Of a stretch of DNA of 48,072 nucleotides, positions 15,873 to 25,838 are shown one piece after another. The notes beneath the pieces are model-generated. The model was not told the origin of the DNA. It made no database searches and was given only the letters and a program-made list of their open reading frames with translations. Source of the DNA: Halalkalicoccus subterraneus. GTDB lineage: Archaea; Halobacteriota; Halobacteria; Halobacteriales; Halalkalicoccaceae. The translations under genes were made by a program, and so were the position numbers. Position 1 is the stretch's first letter, and each line of letters begins with the position of its first letter. The stretch covers positions 1 to 48,072 of the forward strand of contig NZ_RDQG01000001.1 in NCBI RefSeq assembly GCF_003697815.1, given 5' to 3'.

Positions 15873-18145
15873 GCGGGACCGAGTACGTTCGGGAGGCGGA
15901 CCGAGAGCTCGACGCGGCCTACGAGGAGCCCATGAGCCTCGCGGAGTACGTCGACCGGCTGTTTTCCCGCCCCTCGATCGGCGCCCACGCCTCGAAATAC
16001 CTCCTGAGCGCGATCGAGGCCGCCGGAACCCGGACGGTGATAGAGGAGGGCGAGGAGCGCGAACGCTATCGCTTCTTCGACGACCCGCACAACGACGGCG
16101 AGCACGCGATCCTGGGCAACACCGGGGTGCTCAACGACTTCGTCGACGACCTGCGCTCGATCGCCGCCGGGCGGGGCAAGGAGGAGAAGATCATCTGGTT
16201 CGACGGGCCGACTGCCACTGGCAAATCTGAACTCAAGCGGTGTCTGGTCAACGGGCTCCGGGAGTACTCGAAGACGCCCGAAGGGCGCCGGTACACCGTG
16301 GAGTGGAACATCGCGAGCGCCGAGGACGCGCCCGGGCTGACCTACGGCGACACTCCGAAAGTCGACGAGGACAGCTGGTATCAGAGCCCCGTCCAGTCGA
16401 ACCCGCTGTCGGTGTTCCCCGAACCGGTTCGTGAGGCGATCCTCGAGGACCTCGACGCCGAATACGACGATCACACGCCGGTTCGCGCGGAGACGGAGCT
16501 CGATCCCTTCAGTCGGGAGGCCTACGAGCACCTCGAGAAGCGGTATCGTCGGGAGGGCGTCGCGGACCTCTTCTCGGCGGTGACCGATCCGCGCCACCTG
16601 CGGGTGACGAACTACGTCGTCGACGTGGGACGGGGGATCGGCGTGCTCCACTCGGAGGACGACGGTCGACCCAAAGAGCGATTGGTCGGCAGCTGGATGG
16701 CCGGCATGCTACAGAAACTCGACTCGCGTGGCCGGAAGAACCCCCAGGCGTTCAGCTACGACGGCGTGCTCTCACAGGGCAACGGCCTGCTGACGATCGT
16801 CGAGGACGCGGCCCAGCACGCCGACCTGCTCCAGAAGCTGCTCAACGTCCCCGACGAGCGCCACGTCAAGCTCGATAAGGCGATCGGGATGGACGTCGAC
16901 ACGCAGTTGCTGATCATCTCGAACCCCGACCTCGATGCACAGTTGAACCAGCACGCCGACCGCAACGGCGCCGATCCGCTGCGCGCACTCAAGCGCCGCC
17001 TCGACAGACACGAGTTCCGGTACCTGACGAACCTCCGGCTCGAATGCGAGCTGATCCACCGTGAACTCACCGGTGAGACCGCGATCTGGGAGGGAAGCGA
17101 CGGCGAGGAACTCCGCGATCGGGTTCGCGCCCCGATCTCGATCCGTATCGGCGAGCGCGGCGGGAGAGTTCGCGAACGTGAACTGGCGCCCCACACGGTC
17201 GAAGCGGCGGCGCTTTACAGCGTCGTCTCCCGACTGGACCGAGACGACCTTCCCGAGGGGCTCTCGTTGGTCGAGAAGGCGCTGTTGTTCGACCGGGGCT
17301 ATCTCCGTGAGGGCGACGAGCGCATCGAAACCGATGCCTTCGAATTCGACTCGAACGCGGTCGACGGCGCACACGGGATCCCGGTCACCTTTACCCGCGA
17401 CGTGATCGCGGAGCTACTCAACACGGCGCGCGACCGGAACCATCCCGACTTGGCCGTCGAGAACGTCCTCATGCCACGCGACGTGCTGAACGCGATGGCG
17501 GAACGGCTCCACGACGCGCCGATGTTCTCGCGGGCCGAGCGCCGCGAGTTCGAGGACCGGCTCGTCTCGGTCAAAAACCACGTCTTCGACCAGCAGGAGG
17601 CGGACGTCATCGACGCGATCATGCACGAAAAGCGCGTCGACGAATCGACGGTCGAGGAGTACGTCGAGCACGTCTACGCGTGGGCGACCGACGGCACCGT
17701 CGAAACCGACCAGGGCGAGGTCGAGCCCGACCCGCTGAAGATGAAGGTGTTTGAAACCGACCATCTGGGGCGCTTCAGCGACCACGAGTACGACGGAACG
17801 ACGCCGATGCCTGCCGTTCGAACGTTCAGGAGGGAGCGCGTCATTACGGCACTGAACCGCCACGCGTGGCAGAACCGCACCGAGGACTTCGCCATCGACG
17901 AGGTGAACCTGCTCGACATCCCGGTGGTCAGAGACGTCCTCGAGACACACGACTGGAGCGACGTCGCGCGGATCTACGACGACTTCGATCCCGACCAGTG
18001 GGACGATCCGCCGGCGAACACCGAAACCGCGGCCGTCAAAGAGGAGACGATCGAGACGCTCGTCTCGGAGTTCGGCTACTCGCCCGCGTCGGCGGAGTTG
18101 ACCGGCCGGCACGTCATGGGACAGGTGAGCTACCGATGGGACTGA
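15869..18145 (+). CDS. prkA: PrkA-type AAA+ serine protein kinase 2
   Basis: The 758-residue second PrkA paralogue has P-loop GPTATGKS (residues 113-120), [18 protein letters not shown], and the PrkA segment [59 protein letters not shown], which corresponds to the sensor region of the AAA+ fold. It is divergent from PrkA1, so the pair is not a recent duplication and may form a hetero-oligomer. It overlaps prkA1 by 4 nt and the next gene by 10 nt, which implies tightly balanced expression. Confidence 0.92.
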   Translation: MSGTEYVREADRELDAAYEEPMSLAEYVDRLFSRPSIGAHASKYLLSAIEAAGTRTVIEEGEERERYRFFDDPHNDGEHAILGNTGVLNDFVDDLRSIAAGRGKEEKIIWFDGPTATGKSELKRCLVNGLREYSKTPEGRRYTVEWNIASAEDAPGLTYGDTPKVDEDSWYQSPVQSNPLSVFPEPVREAILEDLDAEYDDHTPVRAETELDPFSREAYEHLEKRYRREGVADLFSAVTDPRHLRVTNYVVDVGRGIGVLHSEDDGRPKERLVGSWMAGMLQKLDSRGRKNPQAFSYDGVLSQGNGLLTIVEDAAQHADLLQKLLNVPDERHVKLDKAIGMDVDTQLLIISNPDLDAQLNQHADRNGADPLRALKRRLDRHEFRYLTNLRLECELIHRELTGETAIWEGSDGEELRDRVRAPISIRIGERGGRVRERELAPHTVEAAALYSVVSRLDRDDLPEGLSLVEKALLFDRGYLREGDERIETDAFEFDSNAVDGAHGIPVTFTRDVIAELLNTARDRNHPDLAVENVLMPRDVLNAMAERLHDAPMFSRAERREFEDRLVSVKNHVFDQQEADVIDAIMHEKRVDESTVEEYVEHVYAWATDGTVETDQGEVEPDPLKMKVFETDHLGRFSDHEYDGTTPMPAVRTFRRERVITALNRHAWQNRTEDFAIDEVNLLDIPVVRDVLETHDWSDVARIYDDFDPDQWDDPPANTETAAVKEETIETLVSEFGYSPASAELTGRHVMGQVSYRWD

Positions 18146-19446
18146 AGGACGACCTCGAACGCTACCGCGAGGTGGGCGAGAAGCGCCGACAGGACCTCGC
18201 GGAGTTCATCCAGTACGGCGATCTGGGTCAGAGCGACGAGATCCACATCCCGATCAAGATCGTCTCGTTGCCGGAGTTCGCCTACGACCGCCTCGACCAG
18301 GGCGGCGTCGGACAGGGAAACGGCGGGACGCCCGAGCCCGGGGACCCGGTCGGGAAACCCCAGCCCCAACCCGGCGACGGCGATGACGGCGAACCCGGAG
18401 AGGAGGGTGGGGACCACGAGTACTACGAGATGGATCCCGAGGAGTTCGCCCAGGAACTCGACGAGCGGCTCGGACTCGACCTCGAACCGAAAGGAAAGAA
18501 GGTCGAAACCGAGGAGGAGGGCGAGCTGACCGACAGGACCAGAACGGGACCCGACAGCACGCTCGACGTCGAGCGGCTGTTCAAGCAGGGTCTCAAGCGA
18601 AAGCTGGCGATGGAGTTCGACGAGGAATACGTCCGTGAACTGCTTCGCGTCGAGGGAATCACCCCCGAGGAGGCGTTCGCCTACGCGCGCTCGAACCATA
18701 TCCCCGTCTCGAAAGCGTGGATCGACGACGCGTTCGACTCGCTTCCGGACGCCGAGCGCGGGCGGTGGGCCAGCATCGAGACGATGGAGGAGAACGTCGA
18801 TCGCGAGCCGCTCAGCCAACGGATTCGCCGCGACGGCGTCGGGCATATCCCGTTTCGGCGCGAGGACGAACGTTATCGGTACCCCGAGGTCGTCACGAAA
18901 CCCCAGCACAACGTCGTCGTCGTCAACATTCGAGACGTTTCGGGGTCGATGCGTGAGGACAAGCGCGAACTGGTCGAACGGACCTTCACCCCGCTCGATT
19001 GGTATCTCACGGGCAAGTACGACACCGCCGAGTTCGTCTACATCGCCCACGACGCGAGCGCGTGGGAGGTCGAACGCGAGGAGTTCTTCGGGATCCGCTC
19101 GGGCGGCGGGACGAAGATCTCCGCGGCCTATGAACTCGCCGCCGCGATCCTCGAGGAACGGTACCCGTGGCGCGAGTGGAACCGCTACGTGTTCGCGGCG
19201 GGCGACTCGGAGAACTCCTCGAACGATACCGAAGAGCGGGTGATCCCGCTGATGGAGAGGATCCCGGCGAATCTACATGCGTACGTCGAGACCCAGCCCT
19301 CAGGCAGCGCGATCAATGCGACCCACGCCGAGGAGATCGAGCGCCGACTGGGCGACCGGGAGAACGTCGCGGTGACCTACGTCTCGGGGCCCGACAACGT
19401 CACGAACGCGATCTACGAGATACTCAGTACGGAGGACGAGCCATGA
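18136..19446 (+). CDS. YeaH/DUF444 family VWA-like protein
   Basis: From ATG 18136 the product is 436 residues: [30 protein letters not shown], then a Gly/Pro-rich linker (about residues 55-90), then a C-terminal von Willebrand A-like domain with the MIDAS motif DVSGSMRED and the conserved [13 protein letters not shown]. This is the DUF444 pattern seen in YeaH, encoded with PrkA and SpoVR in bacteria and archaea. The frame extends to 17866, but the extension overlaps prkA2 and reads as shadow. The start lies inside the last codons of prkA2, and the stop overlaps spoVR (ATGA). Confidence 0.92.
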   Translation: MGLKDDLERYREVGEKRRQDLAEFIQYGDLGQSDEIHIPIKIVSLPEFAYDRLDQGGVGQGNGGTPEPGDPVGKPQPQPGDGDDGEPGEEGGDHEYYEMDPEEFAQELDERLGLDLEPKGKKVETEEEGELTDRTRTGPDSTLDVERLFKQGLKRKLAMEFDEEYVRELLRVEGITPEEAFAYARSNHIPVSKAWIDDAFDSLPDAERGRWASIETMEENVDREPLSQRIRRDGVGHIPFRREDERYRYPEVVTKPQHNVVVVNIRDVSGSMREDKRELVERTFTPLDWYLTGKYDTAEFVYIAHDASAWEVEREEFFGIRSGGGTKISAAYELAAAILEERYPWREWNRYVFAAGDSENSSNDTEERVIPLMERIPANLHAYVETQPSGSAINATHAEEIERRLGDRENVAVTYVSGPDNVTNAIYEILSTEDEP

Positions 19447-21443
19447 CCACGAACTACGAGGCCCAGCGCATCGCGGACGAACTCGAAGAGCCGGTACGGG
19501 AGGCAAACGAACTGGCGCGAAAGCTCGGGCTCGAACCGTACCCGGTGAACTACTGGATCGTCGACAACGACGAGATGAACCAGCTGATCGCCTACGACGG
19601 CTTTCAGGAGCGCTATCCCCACTGGCGATGGGGGATGAAGTTCGACCGCCAGCAGAAGACCAACCAGTTCATCGGCGGCAAGGCGTTCGAACTCGTCAAC
19701 AACGACGATCCCTCGAACGCCTTCCTGCAGGAGTCGAACACGCTGGCGGACCAGAAAGCGGTCATCACGCACGTCGAGGCACACGCCGACTTCTTCGCGA
19801 ACAACCGCTGGTTCGGGCTGTTCACCGGTGACGACCGAGCCACTAGTCCCGAAGCCGCCGCGATGCTCGCACGCCATGCGAAGGCGATCGAGGTCGCGAT
19901 AGCCGACCCGGACATCGAGCGAAGCGACGTCGAACGCTGGATCGATAACGTGCTTTGTATCGAGGACGCGATCGACCAGCACGCCCCGTTCGTTCGCCAG
20001 CGGATCCGCGAGGACGACGACGAGGAACGGGCGGACGTACTGAATGCGCTTGATGGGCTTGGACTCTCCGAGACGGTCAAACACGAGGTGTTCGATGAAG
20101 AGTGGCTAGAGGGCCAACGCGACGACGAGACGGCCGAGTCGTTTCCCGAGCACCCCGACTCCGACCTTCTGGCGTTCCTTCGCGAACACGGCAAGCAGTA
20201 CGACGCGGACACCGAGCGCGCCCGTGAGATGGAGCCCTGGCAGCGCGAAGTGCTTGACGTCCTCCGGACGGAGGCGTACTACTTCGCGCCCCAGCGCATG
20301 ACGAAGGTGATGAACGAGGGGTGGGCCGCCTACTGGGAGTCGATGATGATGGGCGAGGAGGGATTTGCCGACGCGACGGAGTTCATCGACTATGCGGACC
20401 ACCAAGCACGCGTGCTCGGTTCGCCGGGGCTGAACCCATACAAACTCGGCAAGGAGCTCTGGGAACACATCGAGAACGCCCAAAACAGGCGCGAGGTGAT
20501 CGACAAACTCCTGCGTGTCGAGGGAGTCACCTGGCGGAACTTCCACGATACCGTCGATATCGAGCGGGTACGCGAGCTGCTCGAACCGCATACGCCACTC
20601 GGCGAGATAACTCTTGATCGCCTCGACGAACTGGAAGCGTTCGAGGGTGCAGTCGATACCGATGCACTCACACGGGCGCGGGCGGGCGAGATCGATCTCG
20701 ACCGGTATCCGTGGAAAGTCCTCTCGTATGAGGGACTCGCGGAACGCCACTACTCGCTCGTGAAACCGCAAAACCGTGGCGTTCTCCACCGGATCACACA
20801 ACAGGATCTCGAACAGGCCGGTCGATACGTGTTCGACGACGCGCTGTATGCGACCGTCAACGAGGCGATCGCGGACGTGGACCGGACCGCAGGCTGGCGG
20901 CGGATGGCCGAGATCAGGGAGAGCCACAACGACGTGACGTTTATCGACGAGTTTCTGAGCCAGGAGTTCGTCGATCGCCACGACTACTTCACCTACGAAT
21001 ACGCCCACGCAACCGGGGACTTTCGCGCGACGAGTACCGCCGCCGCCGCCGTCAAAAAGAAACTCCTGTTGCAGTTCACGAACTTCGGCAAGCCGACGAT
21101 AGAGGTTCACGACGCCAACTTCGGGAATCGAAACGAGCTGCTGATGGGCCACCGGTATAACGGCGTCGCACTCGACATCGAACAGGCGAAACAGACCCTC
21201 GCACGCGTGTTCGAACTGTGGGGACGACCGGTAAACCTCATGACGATCAGAAGGGAAGTATCCGATAAAGACGTTGAAGTCGCACGTCGACGCAATCGGG
21301 AGCCCGAACCGTCCGAACGAGGAGTTCGAATCCGATACGACGGAACGGAGTTCGAGACGACCGACCTCGAGGAGGAGTTGACGGCGACGATCGAAGCCAG
21401 CGATATCGACTACGACACGAAACCCGACGAGTGGCTCGCGTGA
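19443..21443 (+). CDS. SpoVR family protein
   Basis: From ATG 19443 the product is 666 residues. It matches SpoVR/Ycg[62 protein letters not shown] (H-E-x-x-H-x-D/N-F, a possible metal site), [30 protein letters not shown] and a C-terminal DUF3366-like region. In Bacillus SpoVR is needed for spore cortex; in non-sporulating organisms its role with PrkA and YeaH is unresolved. An in-frame extension to 19167 is shadow of the preceding gene. It is the last gene of the operon; the next gene lies 223 nt away across AT-rich DNA. Confidence 0.93.
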   Translation: MTTNYEAQRIADELEEPVREANELARKLGLEPYPVNYWIVDNDEMNQLIAYDGFQERYPHWRWGMKFDRQQKTNQFIGGKAFELVNNDDPSNAFLQESNTLADQKAVITHVEAHADFFANNRWFGLFTGDDRATSPEAAAMLARHAKAIEVAIADPDIERSDVERWIDNVLCIEDAIDQHAPFVRQRIREDDDEERADVLNALDGLGLSETVKHEVFDEEWLEGQRDDETAESFPEHPDSDLLAFLREHGKQYDADTERAREMEPWQREVLDVLRTEAYYFAPQRMTKVMNEGWAAYWESMMMGEEGFADATEFIDYADHQARVLGSPGLNPYKLGKELWEHIENAQNRREVIDKLLRVEGVTWRNFHDTVDIERVRELLEPHTPLGEITLDRLDELEAFEGAVDTDALTRARAGEIDLDRYPWKVLSYEGLAERHYSLVKPQNRGVLHRITQQDLEQAGRYVFDDALYATVNEAIADVDRTAGWRRMAEIRESHNDVTFIDEFLSQEFVDRHDYFTYEYAHATGDFRATSTAAAAVKKKLLLQFTNFGKPTIEVHDANFGNRNELLMGHRYNGVALDIEQAKQTLARVFELWGRPVNLMTIRREVSDKDVEVARRRNREPEPSERGVRIRYDGTEFETTDLEEELTATIEASDIDYDTKPDEWLA

Positions 21444-21666
21444 CTTCCGGCTCGATGGACTATCGGTGTCGATTTCGCGGCTAAATAACACTCCAGATCA
21501 CCCGAACGGCTACTGTTCATGTGGCTCAGGCCTCGTATGATCTCCAGTCGAAATTAATGTCTTGTAGATTACTATTGAAAAAATACGTAACAATAATAAC
21601 AGTTCCCCTTGTGGCCGTAGATGGGGATGAAGGGGGAGTTTCTGTGAGAGACATGCGGGGAAACGT

Positions 21667-22149
21667 ATGAATGGCGACTCGCCGACATTATCGGAGGGTG
21701 AAATCCATGACATCCTCCGCAACGATAGACGGCGAGCGGTCATCGTGTTCCTTACGGAACACGATGGTCGAGCGACGATCCGAGACCTCTCCGAGTATAT
21801 CGCGATGCTTGAGAGCGATGAGAACCCACCACCACGAAACGTCCGTCAGAGCGTCTACGTCTCACTCCATCAAACACACCTTCCCAAACTGGACGGTTTG
21901 GACGTCGTTGATTACGACACCGATAGCAAGGAAGTCGAACTTCGCGATCGGGCGGACCAAGTCAGGGCGTATATGAATCAAGCCGAGACGAACGATACCG
22001 CCGTACTGGTTTATCTACTCATTGGAATCCTCGGTGTGTTCGTCTCGCTCGCTTCGTCCATGGGAGGGTCAATGGTAATTCCGTGGATCTGGGTAACGCC
22101 ACTGTTTCTCGCGCTCGTGCTCTTGAGTGGATATCAGTTATGGCGATAG
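21667..22149 (+). CDS. DUF7344-type winged-helix protein with C-terminal membrane anchor
   Basis: The 160-residue product has an N-terminal winged-helix domain of the haloarchaeal DUF7344 kind (EIHDILRNDRRRAVIVFLTEHDG, RNVRQSVYVSLHQTHLPKLDGLDVVDYD), then two hydrophobic segments (VLVYLLIGILGVFVSLAS and IWVTPLFLALVLLSGYQL, residues 114-158). It may be a membrane-tethered transcription factor. Codon use is less GC-biased than in the spoVR operon, and the flanks are AT-rich. A second member of the family follows 277 nt later. The family number is from memory. Confidence 0.75.
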   Translation: MNGDSPTLSEGEIHDILRNDRRRAVIVFLTEHDGRATIRDLSEYIAMLESDENPPPRNVRQSVYVSLHQTHLPKLDGLDVVDYDTDSKEVELRDRADQVRAYMNQAETNDTAVLVYLLIGILGVFVSLASSMGGSMVIPWIWVTPLFLALVLLSGYQLWR

Positions 22150-22426
22150 TCGAATTATAAGCTATTAGATGAATACCACACCACTTCACATCGGATCCTG
22201 ACTATATGTAGTGTATAATATGTCTTTTGTAAATATTGATAGTATAACATACATACTCACTCGTATACTCAGTTACATTTCAATGGAACTCCTTTGATAT
22301 ATACTTTCTGATAGTTCCACTACTGTCCCGATAGATGAACAGTTCACTTAGATTTAATGACTGCGAAAACCATTGAACGATATTCTGTATTTATTATGCT
22401 TTTGAAAATATGTGTTAGTAGGCATC

Positions 22427-22888
22427 ATGAGTATCCAGACGCCGCCCGCCGAAGACACCGCCGTTGAATCGACAGAGGACAGTCGCACCATGTCGAAGGA
22501 CGACCTATTTCACCTCCTTCAGAACGGTCGGCGACGTGCCGTGTTGCGGTACTTCGCTTCCCGCCCTGAACAGAGAAAATTTGATATGCGAACCGTCGCA
22601 GAAGCGATCGCCGCCTGGGAAAACGAGATTCCCGTCGAACAACTGAGTTCCGACCAGCGTCAACGTGTTTACATCGCGCTGTACCAGTCCCACCTTCCCA
22701 AACTCGACGATTACGGCGTGATCGAGTACAACCAGTCGCGCGGACTCATCGTCCCGACGTCGCTAACGGCGATGTTCGAGCCTTACTTGGAAGGGGAGTT
22801 CGAGACGGCACCGCTTGACCAGCGCGTGACCGTCCCCAAGGACCAGTCCTCTCTCGGATCGGCTGTCCGGTCCCTTCTCAACCGCTGA
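22427..22888 (+). CDS. DUF7344-type winged-helix protein
   Basis: The 153-residue product from ATG 22427 contains DLFHLLQNGRRRAVLRYFASRPEQ and QRVYIALYQSHLPKLDDYGVIEYN, the same motifs as the preceding gene, but lacks its membrane segments, so it is probably a soluble DNA-binding regulator. A GTG at 22412 would add five residues; the ATG is preferred because an AT-rich box (TGTATTTATTATG, from 22387) lies about 35 nt upstream. The intergenic DNA from 22150 to 22426 is strongly AT-rich and holds no gene that I can support. Confidence 0.75.
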   Translation: MSIQTPPAEDTAVESTEDSRTMSKDDLFHLLQNGRRRAVLRYFASRPEQRKFDMRTVAEAIAAWENEIPVEQLSSDQRQRVYIALYQSHLPKLDDYGVIEYNQSRGLIVPTSLTAMFEPYLEGEFETAPLDQRVTVPKDQSSLGSAVRSLLNR

Positions 22889-22977
22889 GCAGGGCCGGGT
22901 ATTGTTCCCGCTACACTGCTGAAAGTCGGTTTATTCGATAGCGAGCGAGCCCGCACCCAAATCGATGAATCGAAGAA

Positions 22978-23052
22978 TGCTCGGTCGGGGATTTGAACCC
23001 CGGTCATCGGCTCGAAAGGCCAATATGATTGGCCGGACTACACCAACCGAGC
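22978..23052 (-). tRNA. tRNA-Glu (TTC anticodon)
   Basis: The minus strand gives acceptor GCTCGGT pairing with ACCGAGC, anticodon stem TTGGC/GCCGA around the loop CTTTCGA (anticodon TTC), and T arm CCGGGGTTCAAATCCCCG. Discriminator A; CCA not encoded. Length 75 nt. Confidence 0.95.
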
Positions 23053-23107
23053 TATCGCGTTCTATCGTTCCCGGCAGATTCGTTTAAACGTTCCGTTCCT
23101 CGTCGGC

Positions 23108-25081
23108 TTATTCGCCCTCGTACTCCGGATCGCGATCGCTCTGGAACGCCGAGAGGCCCTCCCAGAGGTCGTCCGTGGTGAATAGATGGCCGAACCCGCT
23201 TGCCTCGTATTCCAGACCGGCATCGATATCACCTCTGCCGGCGAGCATCGCGCGCTTCGTGAGTTTCTGTGCGATCGGCGGCCCGCCCGCGAGGTCGCCT
23301 GCGATCTGGCGGGCGCGCTCGTCGAACTCTTCGGTCGAAACGACCTCGTTGACGAACCCGTAATCGTACATCGTCTCGGGCTCGTAGTCGTTGTCCGCGG
23401 TGAAGATGATCTCTTTCGCGCGACCTTCGCCGACGATTCGGGGAAGACGTTGGGTCCCACCCCAACCGGGCATGAGGCCGAGGTTGTGTTCGGGCTGGCC
23501 GAACTGCGAGCGCTCGCTTGCGATCCGCATGTCCGCACAGGCCGCAAGCTCCATCCCGCCGCCGAGACAGTAGCCGTCGATCGCCGCGAGAACGGGCTTG
23601 GGGACCTCCTCGAGGCGACCGAACACCTCCTGTCCTCGTCGGGACAGTTCGGCGGCTTCGAGGCCGCTACCGGCCGCGGCCGTCGAGGCGTCGAAGCCGG
23701 CCGAGAACGCCCGATCGCCTGCGCCCGTCAGGAGGATCGCGCGAACCGCGTCGTCCTCGGTCAGTTTGTCGAGCGCGTCGTCGATCTCCTCGATCATGTC
23801 CGTCGTGATCGTGTTCATTCGGTGGGCCCGGTCTATCGACAGGTGACCGACCCGCCCGTCGATCTCGACTGCGATGACGTCGTACTCGTAGCCGTCCGAA
23901 TCGGTCTCCTCGACGGCGTCGTAGAACCCGCCGGCATCGGCGCGCTCTCTGAGGTATTCGTCGGGCTGGTACCGCTCGTGGCCCGTCTCCTCGTATGCGG
24001 ATTCGAGCGTTTCGAGCAGCGATTCGAGCCCGTACTCGTCGACCACGGCGACGGGCCCCTCGGGCCAGCCGCCACCGAGAGTGACCGCCTCGTCGATCGA
24101 GTCGGGCGGGGCGATGTCCCCGCCGATCAGCTTCGCGACCTCGTTTGCCATCGAGGCAAGCAGCCGGGCCTCGACGAACTCCGATCCTTCGTCGGCCGGG
24201 ATCTCGGCACCGGGGCCGTCCTCGTAGTCGTAAAAGCCCTTGCCGGTCTTCTTCCCGAGCTCCTCGTTTTCGACCTTTTCTGCGAGCAGCGGCGCGGGCT
24301 CGTAGGCCTCGCCCAGCACTTCGTTCATGTACTGGAGGACGTGGTAGCTCACGTCGTTGCCGACCTGGTCGCCGAGTTCGAACGCACCCATCGGGTGGCC
24401 GATGTCGAACTTCGTCGTCGAGTCGACCTCGGTGATCGTCGCCTCGTCCTCGCTGACGAGCCACGCGGCCTCGTTCATCAGTGGGACGAGCACGCGGTTG
24501 ACGATGAAGCCGGGTGCGTCCCTGTGGACGCGCACGGGGGTCTTCCCGAAGTCCTCCGCGAGTGCCTCAGTGAGTTCGAGCGTCTCCTCGCTCGTGTGTT
24601 CGCCGGTGATGACCTCGACGAGATCCATCCGAACCGGCGGGTTGAAGAAGTGCATCCCGCAGAAGCGCTCGGGTCGCTCGGTGACCTCCGAGAGTTCGGT
24701 GATCGACAGCGAGGAGGTGTTAGTCGCGAAGATCGCCTCGTCAGGGGCGTACTTTTCGACGTCGGTGTAGACGTCCTTTTTGATCTCCATCTGTTCGGGC
24801 ACCGCCTCGATCAGGAAATCGGTCGAGGAAACGGATTCCTCCATATCGACGACGGGTGTGATTCGATCGAGGGCGGCGTCGGCCTCCTCCTGCGAGATCC
24901 GGTCGTTCTCGGCGAGCTTTCCGAGGCTCCACTCGATCTGCTCGTAGCCGTTCTGGACGAACTCATCCTTGATGTCACGCATGTACACGTCGTAGCCGGC
25001 GATCGCGGCGACCTCCGCGATCCCGTGGCCCATGTTTCCGGCACCGAGAACCGTTATGGTGTTGATATCGTTGATCTCCAT
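23108..25081 (-). CDS. Bifunctional 3-hydroxyacyl-CoA dehydrogenase / enoyl-CoA hydratase
   Basis: The 657-residue protein fuses two beta-oxidation enzymes in the archaeal order. Residues 1-385 form the NAD-dependent dehydrogenase, with Rossmann motif VLGAGNMGHGIAEVAA (residues 11-26), the ATNTSSLSITEL segment, GMHFFNPPVRMDLVEVI and the C-terminal helical domain ending in YQPDEYLRERADAGGFY. Residues 400-657 form a crotonase domain with AILLTGAGDRAFSAGFDAS and DGYCLGGGMELAACADMRIAS (oxyanion hole and catalytic Glu region). It would carry out hydration and oxidation of enoyl-CoA to 3-ketoacyl-CoA in the cytoplasm. The fusion is typical of archaea, so it is not itself novel. The gene is monocistronic. 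Confidence 0.95.
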   Translation of the reverse strand: MEINDINTITVLGAGNMGHGIAEVAAIAGYDVYMRDIKDEFVQNGYEQIEWSLGKLAENDRISQEEADAALDRITPVVDMEESVSSTDFLIEAVPEQMEIKKDVYTDVEKYAPDEAIFATNTSSLSITELSEVTERPERFCGMHFFNPPVRMDLVEVITGEHTSEETLELTEALAEDFGKTPVRVHRDAPGFIVNRVLVPLMNEAAWLVSEDEATITEVDSTTKFDIGHPMGAFELGDQVGNDVSYHVLQYMNEVLGEAYEPAPLLAEKVENEELGKKTGKGFYDYEDGPGAEIPADEGSEFVEARLLASMANEVAKLIGGDIAPPDSIDEAVTLGGGWPEGPVAVVDEYGLESLLETLESAYEETGHERYQPDEYLRERADAGGFYDAVEETDSDGYEYDVIAVEIDGRVGHLSIDRAHRMNTITTDMIEEIDDALDKLTEDDAVRAILLTGAGDRAFSAGFDASTAAAGSGLEAAELSRRGQEVFGRLEEVPKPVLAAIDGYCLGGGMELAACADMRIASERSQFGQPEHNLGLMPGWGGTQRLPRIVGEGRAKEIIFTADNDYEPETMYDYGFVNEVVSTEEFDERARQIAGDLAGGPPIAQKLTKRAMLAGRGDIDAGLEYEASGFGHLFTTDDLWEGLSAFQSDRDPEYEGE

Positions 25082-25238
25082 ACCGCCAGTGCGTCTGCTA
25101 CCCGTTTCAACGTTTCCCTCTCCGAGATTAACAACTGATGATTAGTTTATCACGCTGCCGTCGAAGCGTCGAGCGGCGAACCGACGTCCAGCGACGGGAA
25201 CCGACACCGTCAGGTGATCGGGGTCCCTACCCGGTCCG

Positions 25239-25832
25239 ATGACAGACGCCGCGCTCGCGCGCCTGCGCGAGGATCCCGTGATGGCAACGGTGATCAACGA
25301 ATACGACTTGTACACCGAACAAGAATGGGAGTCGGGTTTCGAACGGCTCGTCGTCTCGGTGATCAACCAGTCCATCTCGACGGCGGCCGCGGCCGCGGTC
25401 AGAGAGCGGGTCTATGCGCTGTTCGACGGCCCGATCACGCCCGAGGCCGTCCTTGCGGCCGACGACGAGGAACTCGCCGCTGCGGGACTGGGAAGACGGA
25501 AAGCGGAGTACGTCAACACCGCCGCGGAGGCGTTTCTCGAACGCGATCTGAGTCGCGAAGCGCTCGCTGATCACACCGACGAGGAAGTGATCGAGGAGCT
25601 GACACGGATCCGCGGGATCGGCGAGTGGACCGCCCGGATGTACCTCCTCTTCGTTCTCGAACGTGAGGACGTCCTCCCATTGGGAGACCTCGCGGTCAGA
25701 CGCGGTATCGAGGAGCTATACAACGACGGCGAGGAACTCACTCGCGCCGAGATGCGCGAGATCGCGGAGGCGTGGCGTCCCTACCGGTCGACCGGGACGA
25801 AGTACGTCTGGGCGGCTTACGAGTCGGACTGA
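25239..25832 (+). CDS. AlkA-like DNA-3-methyladenine glycosylase (HhH-GPD)
   Basis: The 197-residue product is a compact HhH-GPD glycosylase. The helix-hairpin-helix is LTRIRGIGEWTARMY (about residues 121-135), and the catalytic aspartate is D150 in LPLGDLAVRRGI. The N-terminal part has LVVSVINQSISTAAAAAVRERV. It would excise alkylated purines such as 3-methyladenine from DNA. It lacks the C-terminal Fe-S cluster of Nth/MutY and the extra N-terminal domain of E. coli AlkA. It converges with the ATP-grasp gene (6-nt gap). Confidence 0.88.
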   Translation: MTDAALARLREDPVMATVINEYDLYTEQEWESGFERLVVSVINQSISTAAAAAVRERVYALFDGPITPEAVLAADDEELAAAGLGRRKAEYVNTAAEAFLERDLSREALADHTDEEVIEELTRIRGIGEWTARMYLLFVLEREDVLPLGDLAVRRGIEELYNDGEELTRAEMREIAEAWRPYRSTGTKYVWAAYESD

Positions 25833-25838
25833 AGTCGC

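Noticed and set aside
23108-25081. Dehydrogenase/hydratase fusion as a novel architecture
   Set aside because: The fusion with the dehydrogenase first is common in archaea, so it is annotated but not reported as a finding.
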